Shown: piece after piece, positions 1 through 5,175 of the stretch | Layout: each line of letters begins with the position of its first letter | How positions within the stretch are numbered: the stretch's first letter is position 1 | DNA from: an uncultured bacterium | GTDB lineage: Bacteria > Bacillota > Clostridia > Lachnospirales > Lachnospiraceae | DNA: 5,895 nt | Direction: 5' to 3' | NCBI GenBank assembly: GCA_905214855.1 | Contig: CAJMNU010000094.1 | Coordinates: forward strand, 1-5,895 | Notes under the pieces: model-generated | Databases searched by the model: none | What the model saw: the letters and a program-made list of their open reading frames with translations, nothing else | What the model was told of the DNA's origin: nothing | Translations under genes and position numbers: made by a program

Positions 1-226
1 TGATCTCTGGAGTCAGATTGCCAATGATTTTATATAACAGCTTATTCCCTGCCTTCTCATCTGCCATATGAAAGAAGCTCTCCTTGATGCCGCTCTCATA
101 GGAATTCATCTTAAGCATATTTTTATCATAACAATGAATCCCTAAGTCATCTGCAAGACGTTTTCCAATCTCTGCGCCACCGCTTCCATATTGTCTGCTG
201 ATTGTGATAACCAGTTTTTTCTCCAT
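1..226 (-). CDS. Cytidylate kinase-like family protein (partial, C-terminus off the window)
   Basis: Only the first 75 residues are visible; the frame is open to the window edge. The start is the ATG at 226-224, preceded by AAGGAGG (240-234) with a 7-nt gap. The N-terminus has the pattern of the cytidylate kinase-like family (Pfam Cytidylate_kin2): a beta strand LVITISRQYG, then the P-loop-like glycine turn GSGGAEIG at residues 14-21, then the LADDLGIHCYDK segment at about 24-35 that in these kinases leads into the second strand. The family shares the NMP-kinase fold and is presumed cytoplasmic and ATP-binding; its true substrate is generally not established, so I do not call it cmk. The gene is transcribed away from the amidase gene. 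The family assignment is good; the activity is unproven and the rest of the protein cannot be seen. Confidence 0.85.
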   Translation of the reverse strand, partial: MEKKLVITISRQYGSGGAEIGKRLADDLGIHCYDKNMLKMNSYESGIKESFFHMADEKAGNKLLYKIIGNLTPEI

Positions 227-306
227 ACACGTTCCTCCTTTGCCTTTCGGAAAACTCTTCTCTATTCGGATGTCAGCTTTCCTATGCATCTTGCTATTAC
301 AAAATC

Positions 307-335
307 ATTATACCATATTTCCATTTCTCTGTACA
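307..335 (-). promoter_or_regulatory. Vegetative (sigma-A type) promoter of the cytidylate kinase-like gene
   Basis: On the minus strand a perfect TATAAT (312-307) is preceded by TGG, giving an extended -10. It sits 17 nt from TGTACA (335-330), which matches 4 of 6 bases of TTGACA. Transcription would start near 300, leaving a leader of about 75 nt before the ATG at 226. Confidence 0.65.
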
Positions 336-354
336 CCAGCACGTACTATTTCCT

Positions 355-382
355 CACTTTTTTCTTATTTTGCCATATCCTA
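355..382 (+). promoter_or_regulatory. Candidate sigma-K-type promoter of the amidase gene
   Basis: CATATCCTA at 374-382 fits the sigma-K -10 consensus CATAnnnTA. A CACT at 355-358 supplies the AC core of the -35 box with a 16-nt spacer. Transcription would begin near 389, just before the ribosome binding site at 401-408. No convincing TTGACA/TATAAT pair was found upstream of the amidase gene. The match agrees with the CwlC-like architecture of the protein, since B. subtilis cwlC is sigma-K controlled, but short consensus matches are common in AT-rich DNA. Confidence 0.4.
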
Positions 383-400
383 TATTAGCATCTGTATTTG

Positions 401-408
401 AAAGGAGA
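401..408 (+). promoter_or_regulatory. Ribosome binding site that fixes a TTG start for the amidase
   Basis: AAAGGAGA at 401-408 lies 7 nt before the TTG at 416-418. An in-frame TTG at 398 would put this Shine-Dalgarno sequence inside the coding region and has none of its own, so the later TTG is chosen. Confidence 0.8.
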
Positions 409-415
409 TTTTCTT

Positions 416-1201
416 TTGGAAAACATAAAAAGCGTTGTGATTGATGCTGGTCACGGAGGCGAACCGGGAGCCATTTTTATGGGAAGACAGGAAAAAGATG
501 ACACTCTTCGTCTGGCTCTCGCAATAGGAGAAATCCTTCAGCGCAATGGTGTCACAGTATTTTATACCAGAGTCAATGATATTTATGATTCCCCATACGA
601 AAAAGCCATGATGGCAAATCGGACTGGAGCAGATTATTTTATTTCATTGCACAGAAATGCTATGCCAATTCCTCAGAGTGCCTCTGGCATCCTCAGCCTT
701 GTCTATCAGGATAAGGGGATTGCAGCACAGATGGCACGCAACATCAATCAGGAACTGGCAAAAACAGGCTTTCAAGATCTGGGAATCACCGAACGACCTG
801 GACTTATTGTCCTTCGCCGCACGCAAATGCCTGCTGTTCTAGTAGAGGTTGGGTTTATCGACAATCCAGCTGACAATGCCCTGTTTGATGAACAGTTCAA
901 TAACATTGCCCGTGCAATTGCCAATGGGATTTTAGACACTATCCACACCAAAGATGATTCTATCCCCAAAAACCTCTTTTATCAGGTACAAACTGGGGCT
1001 TTTACCAGTCAACAGGAAGCGAAACAACAGTTAAACACTCTAAAATCTCAGGGATTCCCTGCTTTCCTTGTCTTTGAAGATGGTCTTTATAAAGTCAGAG
1101 CAGGGGCTTTTAACAACCTTGACCATGCTGTCAAACAAGAAATCAGCCTCAAACAGCTAGGTTATCCTACTTATATGGTATATCGACCATATTCTTCCTA
1201 A
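416..1201 (+). CDS. N-acetylmuramoyl-L-alanine amidase (Amidase_3) with C-terminal SPOR domain, CwlC-like
   Basis: This 261-residue protein should cleave the amide bond between MurNAc and L-alanine in peptidoglycan. The Amidase_3 domain spans about residues 4-176. Its zinc ligands are recognisable: His13 in DAGHGG, Glu26 in RQEKDD and His79 in SLHRNA. The catalytic Glu144 is in VEVGFIDN. After a short linker, a SPOR domain covers about 187-256, with the paired halves YQVQTGAF and YKVRAGAF; SPOR domains bind peptidoglycan, typically denuded glycan. There is no signal peptide, as in B. subtilis CwlC (about 255 residues, same order of domains), a mother-cell lysis enzyme that needs no export. 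The start is the TTG at 416, set by AAAGGAGA 7 nt upstream. The gene converges on the ANTAR gene with a 42-nt gap. Alternative: a phage-type endolysin, but no phage genes are nearby. The enzyme class is very likely; the sporulation role is inferred from architecture and a sigma-K-like promoter. Confidence 0.92.
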   Translation: MENIKSVVIDAGHGGEPGAIFMGRQEKDDTLRLALAIGEILQRNGVTVFYTRVNDIYDSPYEKAMMANRTGADYFISLHRNAMPIPQSASGILSLVYQDKGIAAQMARNINQELAKTGFQDLGITERPGLIVLRRTQMPAVLVEVGFIDNPADNALFDEQFNNIARAIANGILDTIHTKDDSIPKNLFYQVQTGAFTSQQEAKQQLNTLKSQGFPAFLVFEDGLYKVRAGAFNNLDHAVKQEISLKQLGYPTYMVYRPYSS

Positions 1202-1243
1202 ATATCCTGTTTATTTTTGAATAACCCCTAACTTTACAAACTA

Positions 1244-1804
1244 TTACAACTGTCCCAAATTTCTGCTCAGACTTTTCACCATCTGGGCAGTTTCTACAAG
1301 ACTGGTCGCATTCTCCATGCTCCGCTGCTGCAGATAACGGTGCGCCTCTTCTTCCGTCATCTTCTTCTGCTCCATCAAAAGAGTCTTTGCCTCATTAATC
1401 AATATCTGCTCCTGCAGTGTGCGTTTTGGTTTTTCTCTTCTTCTTTTTCTGCTAAGACGGATCTGTTCTTGGCACATTTTATCCACAGTCCAAATCAAAT
1501 CGCACACCTTCAGCGGCATGGGAAGAACCTCAATATCTTTTACTTCCTCTTCCCCCATTCTTGCAGGAGAGGCAATCAGCAGCATCTTATACCATGGAGG
1601 CAGATTTTCATATAATTCACAAAACATCATATCACGAAGGCGATACCCAGTTACCACCAGACCGCCATTCCGACTGTTCGCTTCACTTAAAACCTGTGCA
1701 GCAGATGTACAGACCATACTGACAGAAAATCCATGTTTTTTCAAAATATTGCGTATGTTTTTTCCATCTTCTTCTCGTGCAAATGCTATGATCACATCGG
1801 TCAT
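1244..1804 (-). CDS. ANTAR-domain response regulator (RNA-binding antiterminator), NitR-like, glnA-linked
   Basis: A 186-residue, two-part protein. Residues 1-112 resemble a receiver (CheY-like) fold, but the acidic pocket is degraded: the N-terminal acidic pair is displaced (AREED), and the position of the phospho-acceptor Asp reads TGYRLRDM, with Gly where Asp is expected. It is probably a pseudo-receiver that does not use normal phosphorylation. A basic linker (about 117-128, rich in Arg and Lys) leads into an ANTAR domain at about 131-182, with conserved features INEAK, LLM, the TEEEA segment, Ser162 and Asn165, and Ala173. ANTAR domains bind nascent RNA and prevent termination. The ATG at 1804 follows GGAGGT (1818-1813) by 8 nt and lies 18 nt after the glnA stop, so the two genes are almost certainly co-transcribed. 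A glnA-nitR pair is known in Clostridium saccharobutylicum. The family is secure; the RNA target is unknown. Confidence 0.88.
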   Translation of the reverse strand: MTDVIIAFAREEDGKNIRNILKKHGFSVSMVCTSAAQVLSEANSRNGGLVVTGYRLRDMMFCELYENLPPWYKMLLIASPARMGEEEVKDIEVLPMPLKVCDLIWTVDKMCQEQIRLSRKRRREKPKRTLQEQILINEAKTLLMEQKKMTEEEAHRYLQQRSMENATSLVETAQMVKSLSRNLGQL

Positions 1805-1822
1805 GAAACTTCACCTCCGATG

Positions 1823-3160
1823 TCAATATTTGTACAAGTATTCCTGTACTTCCCAGTCTGTCACATCTGCCCTGAATTCTTTCCATTCTCTCTTCTTTGC
1901 TTCCAGATATTTCTCATAAATATGATCCCCCAACACCTGATGGACAAAGATATCCTGTTCAAATGCAGCAATTGCCTCTCCTAATGTTTCTGGCAATTTT
2001 TCTACTCCTAACTTAGATTTCTCCTGATCTGTCATATGAAAGAGATTTTTTTCCACAGGATCTGGACAACTTTTTCTATTTTTTATCCCATCCAATCCAG
2101 CAGCAAGACATCCAGCAATAGCAAGATAAGGATTCATTGCTGAATCCGGACTTCTCAGTTCTATGCTAGTATCCATCCCACGACCAGAAGGAATCCTCAA
2201 CATTGCAGAACGGTTGGCATTCGCAGACCATGCCAGATACACAGGCGCATCATATCCTGGGATCAGCCGTTTATAGGAATTTACCAACGGATTGGTCAAC
2301 AAAGACAATCCTTTCATATGAGAAAGAATACCTCCCATAAAATAATAGGCTTCCTGACTCAATCCTCTAGGATCTGCAACATCTTCAAAAACATTTTTTC
2401 CATGTTCATCCACCAACAAAATATGAAGATGCATTCCAGATCCATTCACCCCAGCCCTTGGCTTTGGCATAAATGTAGCATGATAGCCATGCCTTCTGGC
2501 GATTGTTCTTGTTGCCATCTTAAATGTCATAATATGATCTGCTGTATCTAAAGCCTCCTGACGTTCTAGATCGATCTCATGCTGAAATGGTGATTTTTCA
2601 TGATGGGATGCCATCACACCAATCTCCATCTCCTCCAGATTCAAAATTACATCACGACGCACATTCTCTGAAAGATCCAATGGAGAAACATCAAAATATC
2701 CTGCTTTTTCATGACTGTCCAGAGACGGAGTTCCCTCCTCATCTGTTGGAAACAAAAAGAACTCACATTCTGGAGAAACCATAACATGATACCCCATCTG
2801 TGCAGCTTCCTCCATCACCCGTCTCAGTACCTGTCTTGGATCACCTTCAAAACTTTCTCCATTTGGACGGTATACATCACAGATTAAACGTGCCACCTTT
2901 CCTTGTTGTGGTCTCCATGGAAAAATCTCAAATGTATCCAAATCTGGATACAAATACATATCTGACTCCTCAATCCGAACAAACCCCTCGATCACCGATC
3001 CATCAAAAATACAGCGATTATGCAGTGCATTCTCCAATTGGCTCACAGTAATCGCCACATTCTTCAGTACACCAAAAATATCTGTAAATTGCAGACGTAT
3101 AAATTCTACATCTTCCTCCGCAGCCAGCCTAACAATATCTTCTGCCTGATATTTTCCCAT
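1823..3160 (-). CDS. glnA: Glutamine synthetase, type I (GSI-alpha-like)
   Basis: The product makes glutamine from glutamate, ammonia and ATP as a cytoplasmic dodecamer. Its 445 residues match the length and numbering of Bacillus GSI-alpha (444). The beta-grasp N-domain is followed by the catalytic domain. Metal-ligand candidates are Glu131 and Glu133 (SPECEFF), Glu188 and Glu195 (HHEKSPFQHEID), His244 (NGSGMH) and Glu334 (IELRSPD); substrate arginines are Arg298, Arg317 and Arg336. Arg62 in GFVRIEESD matches the Bacillus feedback-sensing arginine. There is no adenylylation-type Tyr region: KNLFHMT has Phe where other sequences often have Tyr. Oddities: the catalytic flap reads GYDAP (Asp304) where the family nearly always has GYEAP; WSANANRS has one residue more than the usual WSAxNRS; and HHEKSPFQHE replaces HHEVAPGQHE. 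The ATG at 3160 follows GGAGG (3173-3169) by 8 nt. First gene of the operon with the ANTAR regulator. The family is certain; full catalytic competence is likely but untested. Confidence 0.95.
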   Translation of the reverse strand: MGKYQAEDIVRLAAEEDVEFIRLQFTDIFGVLKNVAITVSQLENALHNRCIFDGSVIEGFVRIEESDMYLYPDLDTFEIFPWRPQQGKVARLICDVYRPNGESFEGDPRQVLRRVMEEAAQMGYHVMVSPECEFFLFPTDEEGTPSLDSHEKAGYFDVSPLDLSENVRRDVILNLEEMEIGVMASHHEKSPFQHEIDLERQEALDTADHIMTFKMATRTIARRHGYHATFMPKPRAGVNGSGMHLHILLVDEHGKNVFEDVADPRGLSQEAYYFMGGILSHMKGLSLLTNPLVNSYKRLIPGYDAPVYLAWSANANRSAMLRIPSGRGMDTSIELRSPDSAMNPYLAIAGCLAAGLDGIKNRKSCPDPVEKNLFHMTDQEKSKLGVEKLPETLGEAIAAFEQDIFVHQVLGDHIYEKYLEAKKREWKEFRADVTDWEVQEYLYKY

Positions 3161-3176
3161 CTATTTTTCCTCCATC

Positions 3177-3262
3177 ATCTATTTTAAATCTGTTTTGACC
3201 TATTTTGAACCTATTTTAATCTATTTTAATCTGTTTTTAATAGTTTGATTTCTTTTTAATCT
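3177..3262 (-). repeat. Helically phased degenerate 10-11-nt tandem repeat with A-tracts in the glnA leader
   Basis: Read on the minus strand, AGAT or AGGT motifs begin at 3232, 3222, 3212, 3201, 3191 and 3180, with an in-phase AGAT at 3262. Each unit has the form AGRT-(T/C)-AAAA-Y. The matching T-tracts on the plus strand start at 3182, 3193, 3203, 3214, 3224, 3234, 3244 and 3253, a mean spacing of about 10.1 (10.4 for the cleanest five steps). That is close to one helical turn, the geometry of intrinsically bent DNA. The array lies between the predicted glnA start point (about 3310) and its ribosome binding site, so it is also transcribed as an A-rich leader. Confidence 0.75.
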
Positions 3263-3280
3263 CTATGGTTTATATTTCTG

Positions 3281-3302
3281 TTTGTTATTTTTTTATCATT
3301 CT
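3281..3302 (+). repeat. 22-nt direct repeat, copy 1 (glnA side)
   Basis: This copy begins TTTGTTA, has a run of seven T, and ends ATCATTCT. It is identical to the copy at 3347-3368, 66 nt away. It sits directly upstream of the -35 box of the plus-strand promoter (3304-3309) and within the first 30 nt or so of the predicted glnA transcript. Confidence 0.9.
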
Positions 3303-3303
3303 G

Positions 3304-3331
3304 TTGCTTTTTCTCTTTAATATGATAAAAT
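3304..3331 (+). promoter_or_regulatory. Promoter of the PfoR-like gene
   Basis: TTGCTT (3304-3309) is 16 nt from TAAAAT (3326-3331). TGA immediately before TAAAAT makes an extended -10. Transcription would start near 3338, giving a leader of about 73 nt. It interlocks with the glnA promoter on the other strand, so RNA polymerase should not be able to occupy both at once. Confidence 0.55.
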
Positions 3332-3345
3332 ACATTGATTGTCAA
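3317..3345 (-). promoter_or_regulatory. Promoter of the glnA-ANTAR operon
   Basis: On the minus strand a perfect TTGACA (3345-3340) lies 17 nt from TATTAA (3322-3317), which matches 4 of 6 bases of TATAAT. Transcription would start near 3310, giving an A-rich leader of about 150 nt. A small inverted repeat, TTGA-TTG-TCAA (3335-3345), covers the -35 box and could be an operator, though it is short. Confidence 0.6.
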
Positions 3346-3346
3346 C

Positions 3347-3368
3347 TTTGTTATTTTTTTATCATTCT
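3347..3368 (+). repeat. 22-nt direct repeat, copy 2 (PfoR-like gene side)
   Basis: A perfect copy of 3281-3302. It abuts the upstream edge of the glnA -35 box and lies at roughly +10 to +31 of the predicted plus-strand transcript. Each copy therefore has the same placement relative to one promoter and one transcript start. Each contains TGTTA-N6-TATCA, an imperfect dyad that resembles GlnR/TnrA boxes (TGTNA-N7-TNACA) but has one base too few and a mismatch. Confidence 0.9.
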
Positions 3369-3396
3369 ATTCAACGTATCACTTTATTACATATGG

Positions 3397-3402
3397 AAAG
3401 GA
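3397..3402 (+). promoter_or_regulatory. Ribosome binding site that fixes the PfoR-like start
   Basis: AAAGGA (3397-3402) stands 8 nt before the ATG at 3411. The reading frame is open back to a TTG at 3339, but that start has no Shine-Dalgarno sequence, overlaps the predicted transcript start, and would add 24 residues encoded partly by the direct repeat. Confidence 0.75.
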
Positions 3403-3410
3403 TTACAATT

Positions 3411-4418
3411 ATGAAAGAATTTCTCAAACGCAAACAAGTCAACATCAGCGTACAGACCTATCTCATTGATGCTCTTGGTGCAATGGCATTTGGTCTTTTC
3501 GCCTCTCTCCTGATCGGCACTATCTTTGCTACTCTCGGAGAACGAACCGGAATTTCCATTTTTATCGTTATCTCTGACTACGCTAAACAGGCAACCGGTG
3601 CGGCTCTTGGTGTCTCTATTGCATATGCCCTGAAAGCTCCACAATTAGTTCTGTTCTCTGCTGCCACAGTTGGTATTGCAGGCAACGCTCTTGGTGGTCC
3701 TGTAGGTGCTCTTGTCGCTACCATTGTCGGCACAGAACTTGGTAAAATTGTATCAAAAGAGACCCGTGTTGATATTCTGGTCACCCCTGGAGTGACCATT
3801 ATCAGTGGTGTCCTCATCGCACAATTCGTTGGTCCGGGTGTCTCTGCTTTTATGAACGGATTTGGAGCTTTGGTAAAATCAGCCACAGAAATGCAGCCAT
3901 TCTTAATGGGAATCATCGTATCTGTTTTGATCGGCATTGCCTTAACACTTCCTATCAGCAGCGCAGCGATCTGCATCATGCTTTCATTAGATGGTATTGC
4001 AGGCGGTGCAGCTACTGCTGGATGCTGTGCACAGATGATTGGATTTGCCGTTTTAAGTTTCCGCGAAAATAAATGGGGTGGTCTGCTGGCTCAGGGACTT
4101 GGCACTTCCATGTTGCAGATGGGAAATATCGTAAAAAATCCTAAAATCTGGATCGCTCCTACGCTTGCCTCTGCTATCACTGGACCAATTGCCACAATGA
4201 TATTCCGTCTTGAAAATATTCCTGCCGGCTCTGGTATGGGAACTTGCGGTCTAGTAGGTCCAATCGGCATTTACACTGCAATGAATGGTGGTGCATCCAT
4301 GTGGATCGGTATCCTTCTTGTCTGTTTTATTCTTCCAGCTGTTCTTACTTGGGCATTCGGAGTTGTTCTTCGTAAAATAGGATGGATCAAAGACGGAGAC
4401 CTGAAACTGAATCTATAA
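3411..4418 (+). CDS. PfoR-like / PTS EIIC_2-type integral membrane protein
   Basis: A 335-residue, very hydrophobic, Gly/Ala-rich protein that resembles the family covered by Pfam PTS_EIIC_2 and COG3641 (PfoR). A short basic N-terminus (MKEFLKRKQ) precedes a first membrane span at about 17-42. Further hydrophobic stretches lie at about 64-90, 97-113, 122-145, 164-191, 197-217, 247-263 and the last 50 residues, with Gly-rich re-entrant-like loops such as GNALGGPVGAL (91-101), LPISSAA (180-186) and GGAATAGCCAQ (198-208). No EIIA or EIIB domain or phosphorylation site is fused or adjacent, so it is not a complete sugar PTS. PfoR was first described as a regulator of the C. perfringens perfringolysin gene; its real function and substrate are unresolved. 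The gene is divergent from glnA and shares its control region, which hints at a nitrogen-related substrate or sensor role, but that is inference. Confidence 0.82.
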   Translation: MKEFLKRKQVNISVQTYLIDALGAMAFGLFASLLIGTIFATLGERTGISIFIVISDYAKQATGAALGVSIAYALKAPQLVLFSAATVGIAGNALGGPVGALVATIVGTELGKIVSKETRVDILVTPGVTIISGVLIAQFVGPGVSAFMNGFGALVKSATEMQPFLMGIIVSVLIGIALTLPISSAAICIMLSLDGIAGGAATAGCCAQMIGFAVLSFRENKWGGLLAQGLGTSMLQMGNIVKNPKIWIAPTLASAITGPIATMIFRLENIPAGSGMGTCGLVGPIGIYTAMNGGASMWIGILLVCFILPAVLTWAFGVVLRKIGWIKDGDLKLNL

Positions 4419-4428
4419 TTTTTATCGT

Positions 4429-4470
4429 CAGGCATAACCTTATTTTTGGAAGGTTATGCCTGTTCTCTCT
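4429..4470 (+). terminator. Intrinsic terminator after the PfoR-like gene
   Basis: A perfect 13-bp stem, CAGGCATAACCTT (4429-4441) with its complement at 4450-4462, encloses an 8-nt loop and is followed on the plus strand by the U-rich TTCTCTCTT. On the minus strand no U-run follows the stem, so it is mainly a plus-strand terminator. Its right arm contains the last two codons and the stop of the convergent cysteine-cluster gene. Confidence 0.75.
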
Positions 4471-5143
4471 TATATAAGACACGAATCTTCTTCATTCTCT
4501 CCTCTGCCTGTCTGTAAAAATCATTTCCAATCTTATATGGTTCTAAATAACACACCTGAAGAACATATAGATTCCATTTCTTCTGCCACTCTGTTTCCTT
4601 TAGGGAAGTCAAATATACTTTCATCTCTTTACAAAAAGAATGCCACTGCATTAAAAACGCTTCATATTCCTGTAAATCAGGAAGATCCAGCCATTTTTTT
4701 ACCTTTACCTTTGTTTTATTTTCTTTTGGACATGCTCCCTCCAAAAGAAAATAAGAAATCTCATCCTCCCCATACTGTCTCCCCAACGGGAACAAACGAC
4801 ATATCCCTGGTCGGAATGAATGGATAGAGCATCTTCCATTCTGATCTAAAAAAGAACAGCTTTCCTTTTCTCCACACATACTAAGATTCGGCAAGATCAT
4901 GTTATCCTCAACATGCAGTTCCACAATTCCTTTACTGAGCAATTTTGTCATACTGGTATTCAGATTAACCGTCATCTGTGCAATATCCCAAGGATTCAGT
5001 ACAATAGACTGCCCCATAGACCTGCAGCAGGCAGAACACCCGTCACAATCTTTACAGCCCACTTTTACCATATCCTGATGATGATATAATTTTTCCTCAA
5101 AAACCTGTGACATCTTTCCATCTTCCTGCTTCATATTTTCCAC
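4454..5143 (-). CDS. YkgJ-family cysteine cluster protein (CxxCxxCC)
   Basis: A 229-residue protein when started at the GTG at 5143. That start has AAGGAGG (5156-5150) 6 nt upstream; the in-frame ATG at 5161 would place this site inside the gene. The N-terminal half carries the family signature: Cys30, Cys33, Cys36, Cys39 and Cys40 in GCKDCDGCSACC, then Cys90, Cys96, Cys105 and Cys115 in a block ending RPGICRLFPLG, and Cys138 in GACPKENK. This pattern (Pfam CxxCxxCC, PF03692) is thought to bind zinc or an iron-sulfur cluster; no enzymatic role is settled. The C-terminal third (about 145-229) is charged, probably helical, and unassigned. There is no signal peptide. It lies 32 nt after the DUF3737 gene on the same strand, so the two are probably co-transcribed. 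The stop codon is inside the terminator hairpin of the opposing gene. Confidence 0.85.
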   Translation of the reverse strand: MENMKQEDGKMSQVFEEKLYHHQDMVKVGCKDCDGCSACCRSMGQSIVLNPWDIAQMTVNLNTSMTKLLSKGIVELHVEDNMILPNLSMCGEKESCSFLDQNGRCSIHSFRPGICRLFPLGRQYGEDEISYFLLEGACPKENKTKVKVKKWLDLPDLQEYEAFLMQWHSFCKEMKVYLTSLKETEWQKKWNLYVLQVCYLEPYKIGNDFYRQAEERMKKIRVLYKREQA

Positions 5144-5149
5144 TTGACT

Positions 5150-5156
5150 CCTCCTT
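5150..5156 (-). promoter_or_regulatory. Ribosome binding site that fixes a GTG start for the cysteine-cluster gene
   Basis: AAGGAGG reads 5156-5150 on the minus strand, 6 nt before the GTG at 5143-5141. The nearest downstream ATG, at 5134, would be 15 nt away and is less favourable. Confidence 0.75.
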
Positions 5157-5175
5157 CCCATAACATTTCCCTGCT

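Noticed and set aside
288..314. Sigma-A promoter for the amidase (TTGCTA with TATACC)
   Set aside because: The spacer is only 12 nt; TATACC is part of the reverse-strand TATAAT region instead.
398..415. Upstream in-frame TTG giving six extra residues on the amidase
   Set aside because: It would place the good Shine-Dalgarno AAAGGAGA inside the coding region and has none of its own.
1202..1243. Possible bidirectional terminator between the amidase and ANTAR genes
   Set aside because: The only inverted repeat is a 5-bp all-AT stem (TTATT/AATAA near 1211-1224) with no following U-run; too weak to call.
1419..1919. 166-codon plus-strand open frame
   Set aside because: Lies antisense to the ANTAR gene and the glnA end, with no family resemblance; a shadow of the real genes.
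3248..3262. ANTAR-type hairpin in the glnA leader
   Set aside because: A 4-bp stem with a seven-base loop, no second hairpin and no terminator.
3281..3368. Repeats as true GlnR/TnrA boxes
   Set aside because: The spacer is six bases where the consensus has seven, and one half-site has a mismatch; kept only as a hint.
3339..3410. Extended N-terminus of the PfoR-like protein from the TTG at 3339
   Set aside because: It overlaps the predicted transcript start and a direct repeat and lacks a ribosome binding site; the ATG at 3411 has AAAGGA at 8 nt.
3578..3979. 133-codon minus-strand open frame
   Set aside because: Antisense to the PfoR-like gene; Pro/Thr/Ala-rich composition expected from the complement of Gly/Ala/Val codons.
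5144..5161. ATG at 5161 as start of the cysteine-cluster gene
   Set aside because: AAGGAGG would lie within the gene; the GTG at 5143 has it at 6 nt.
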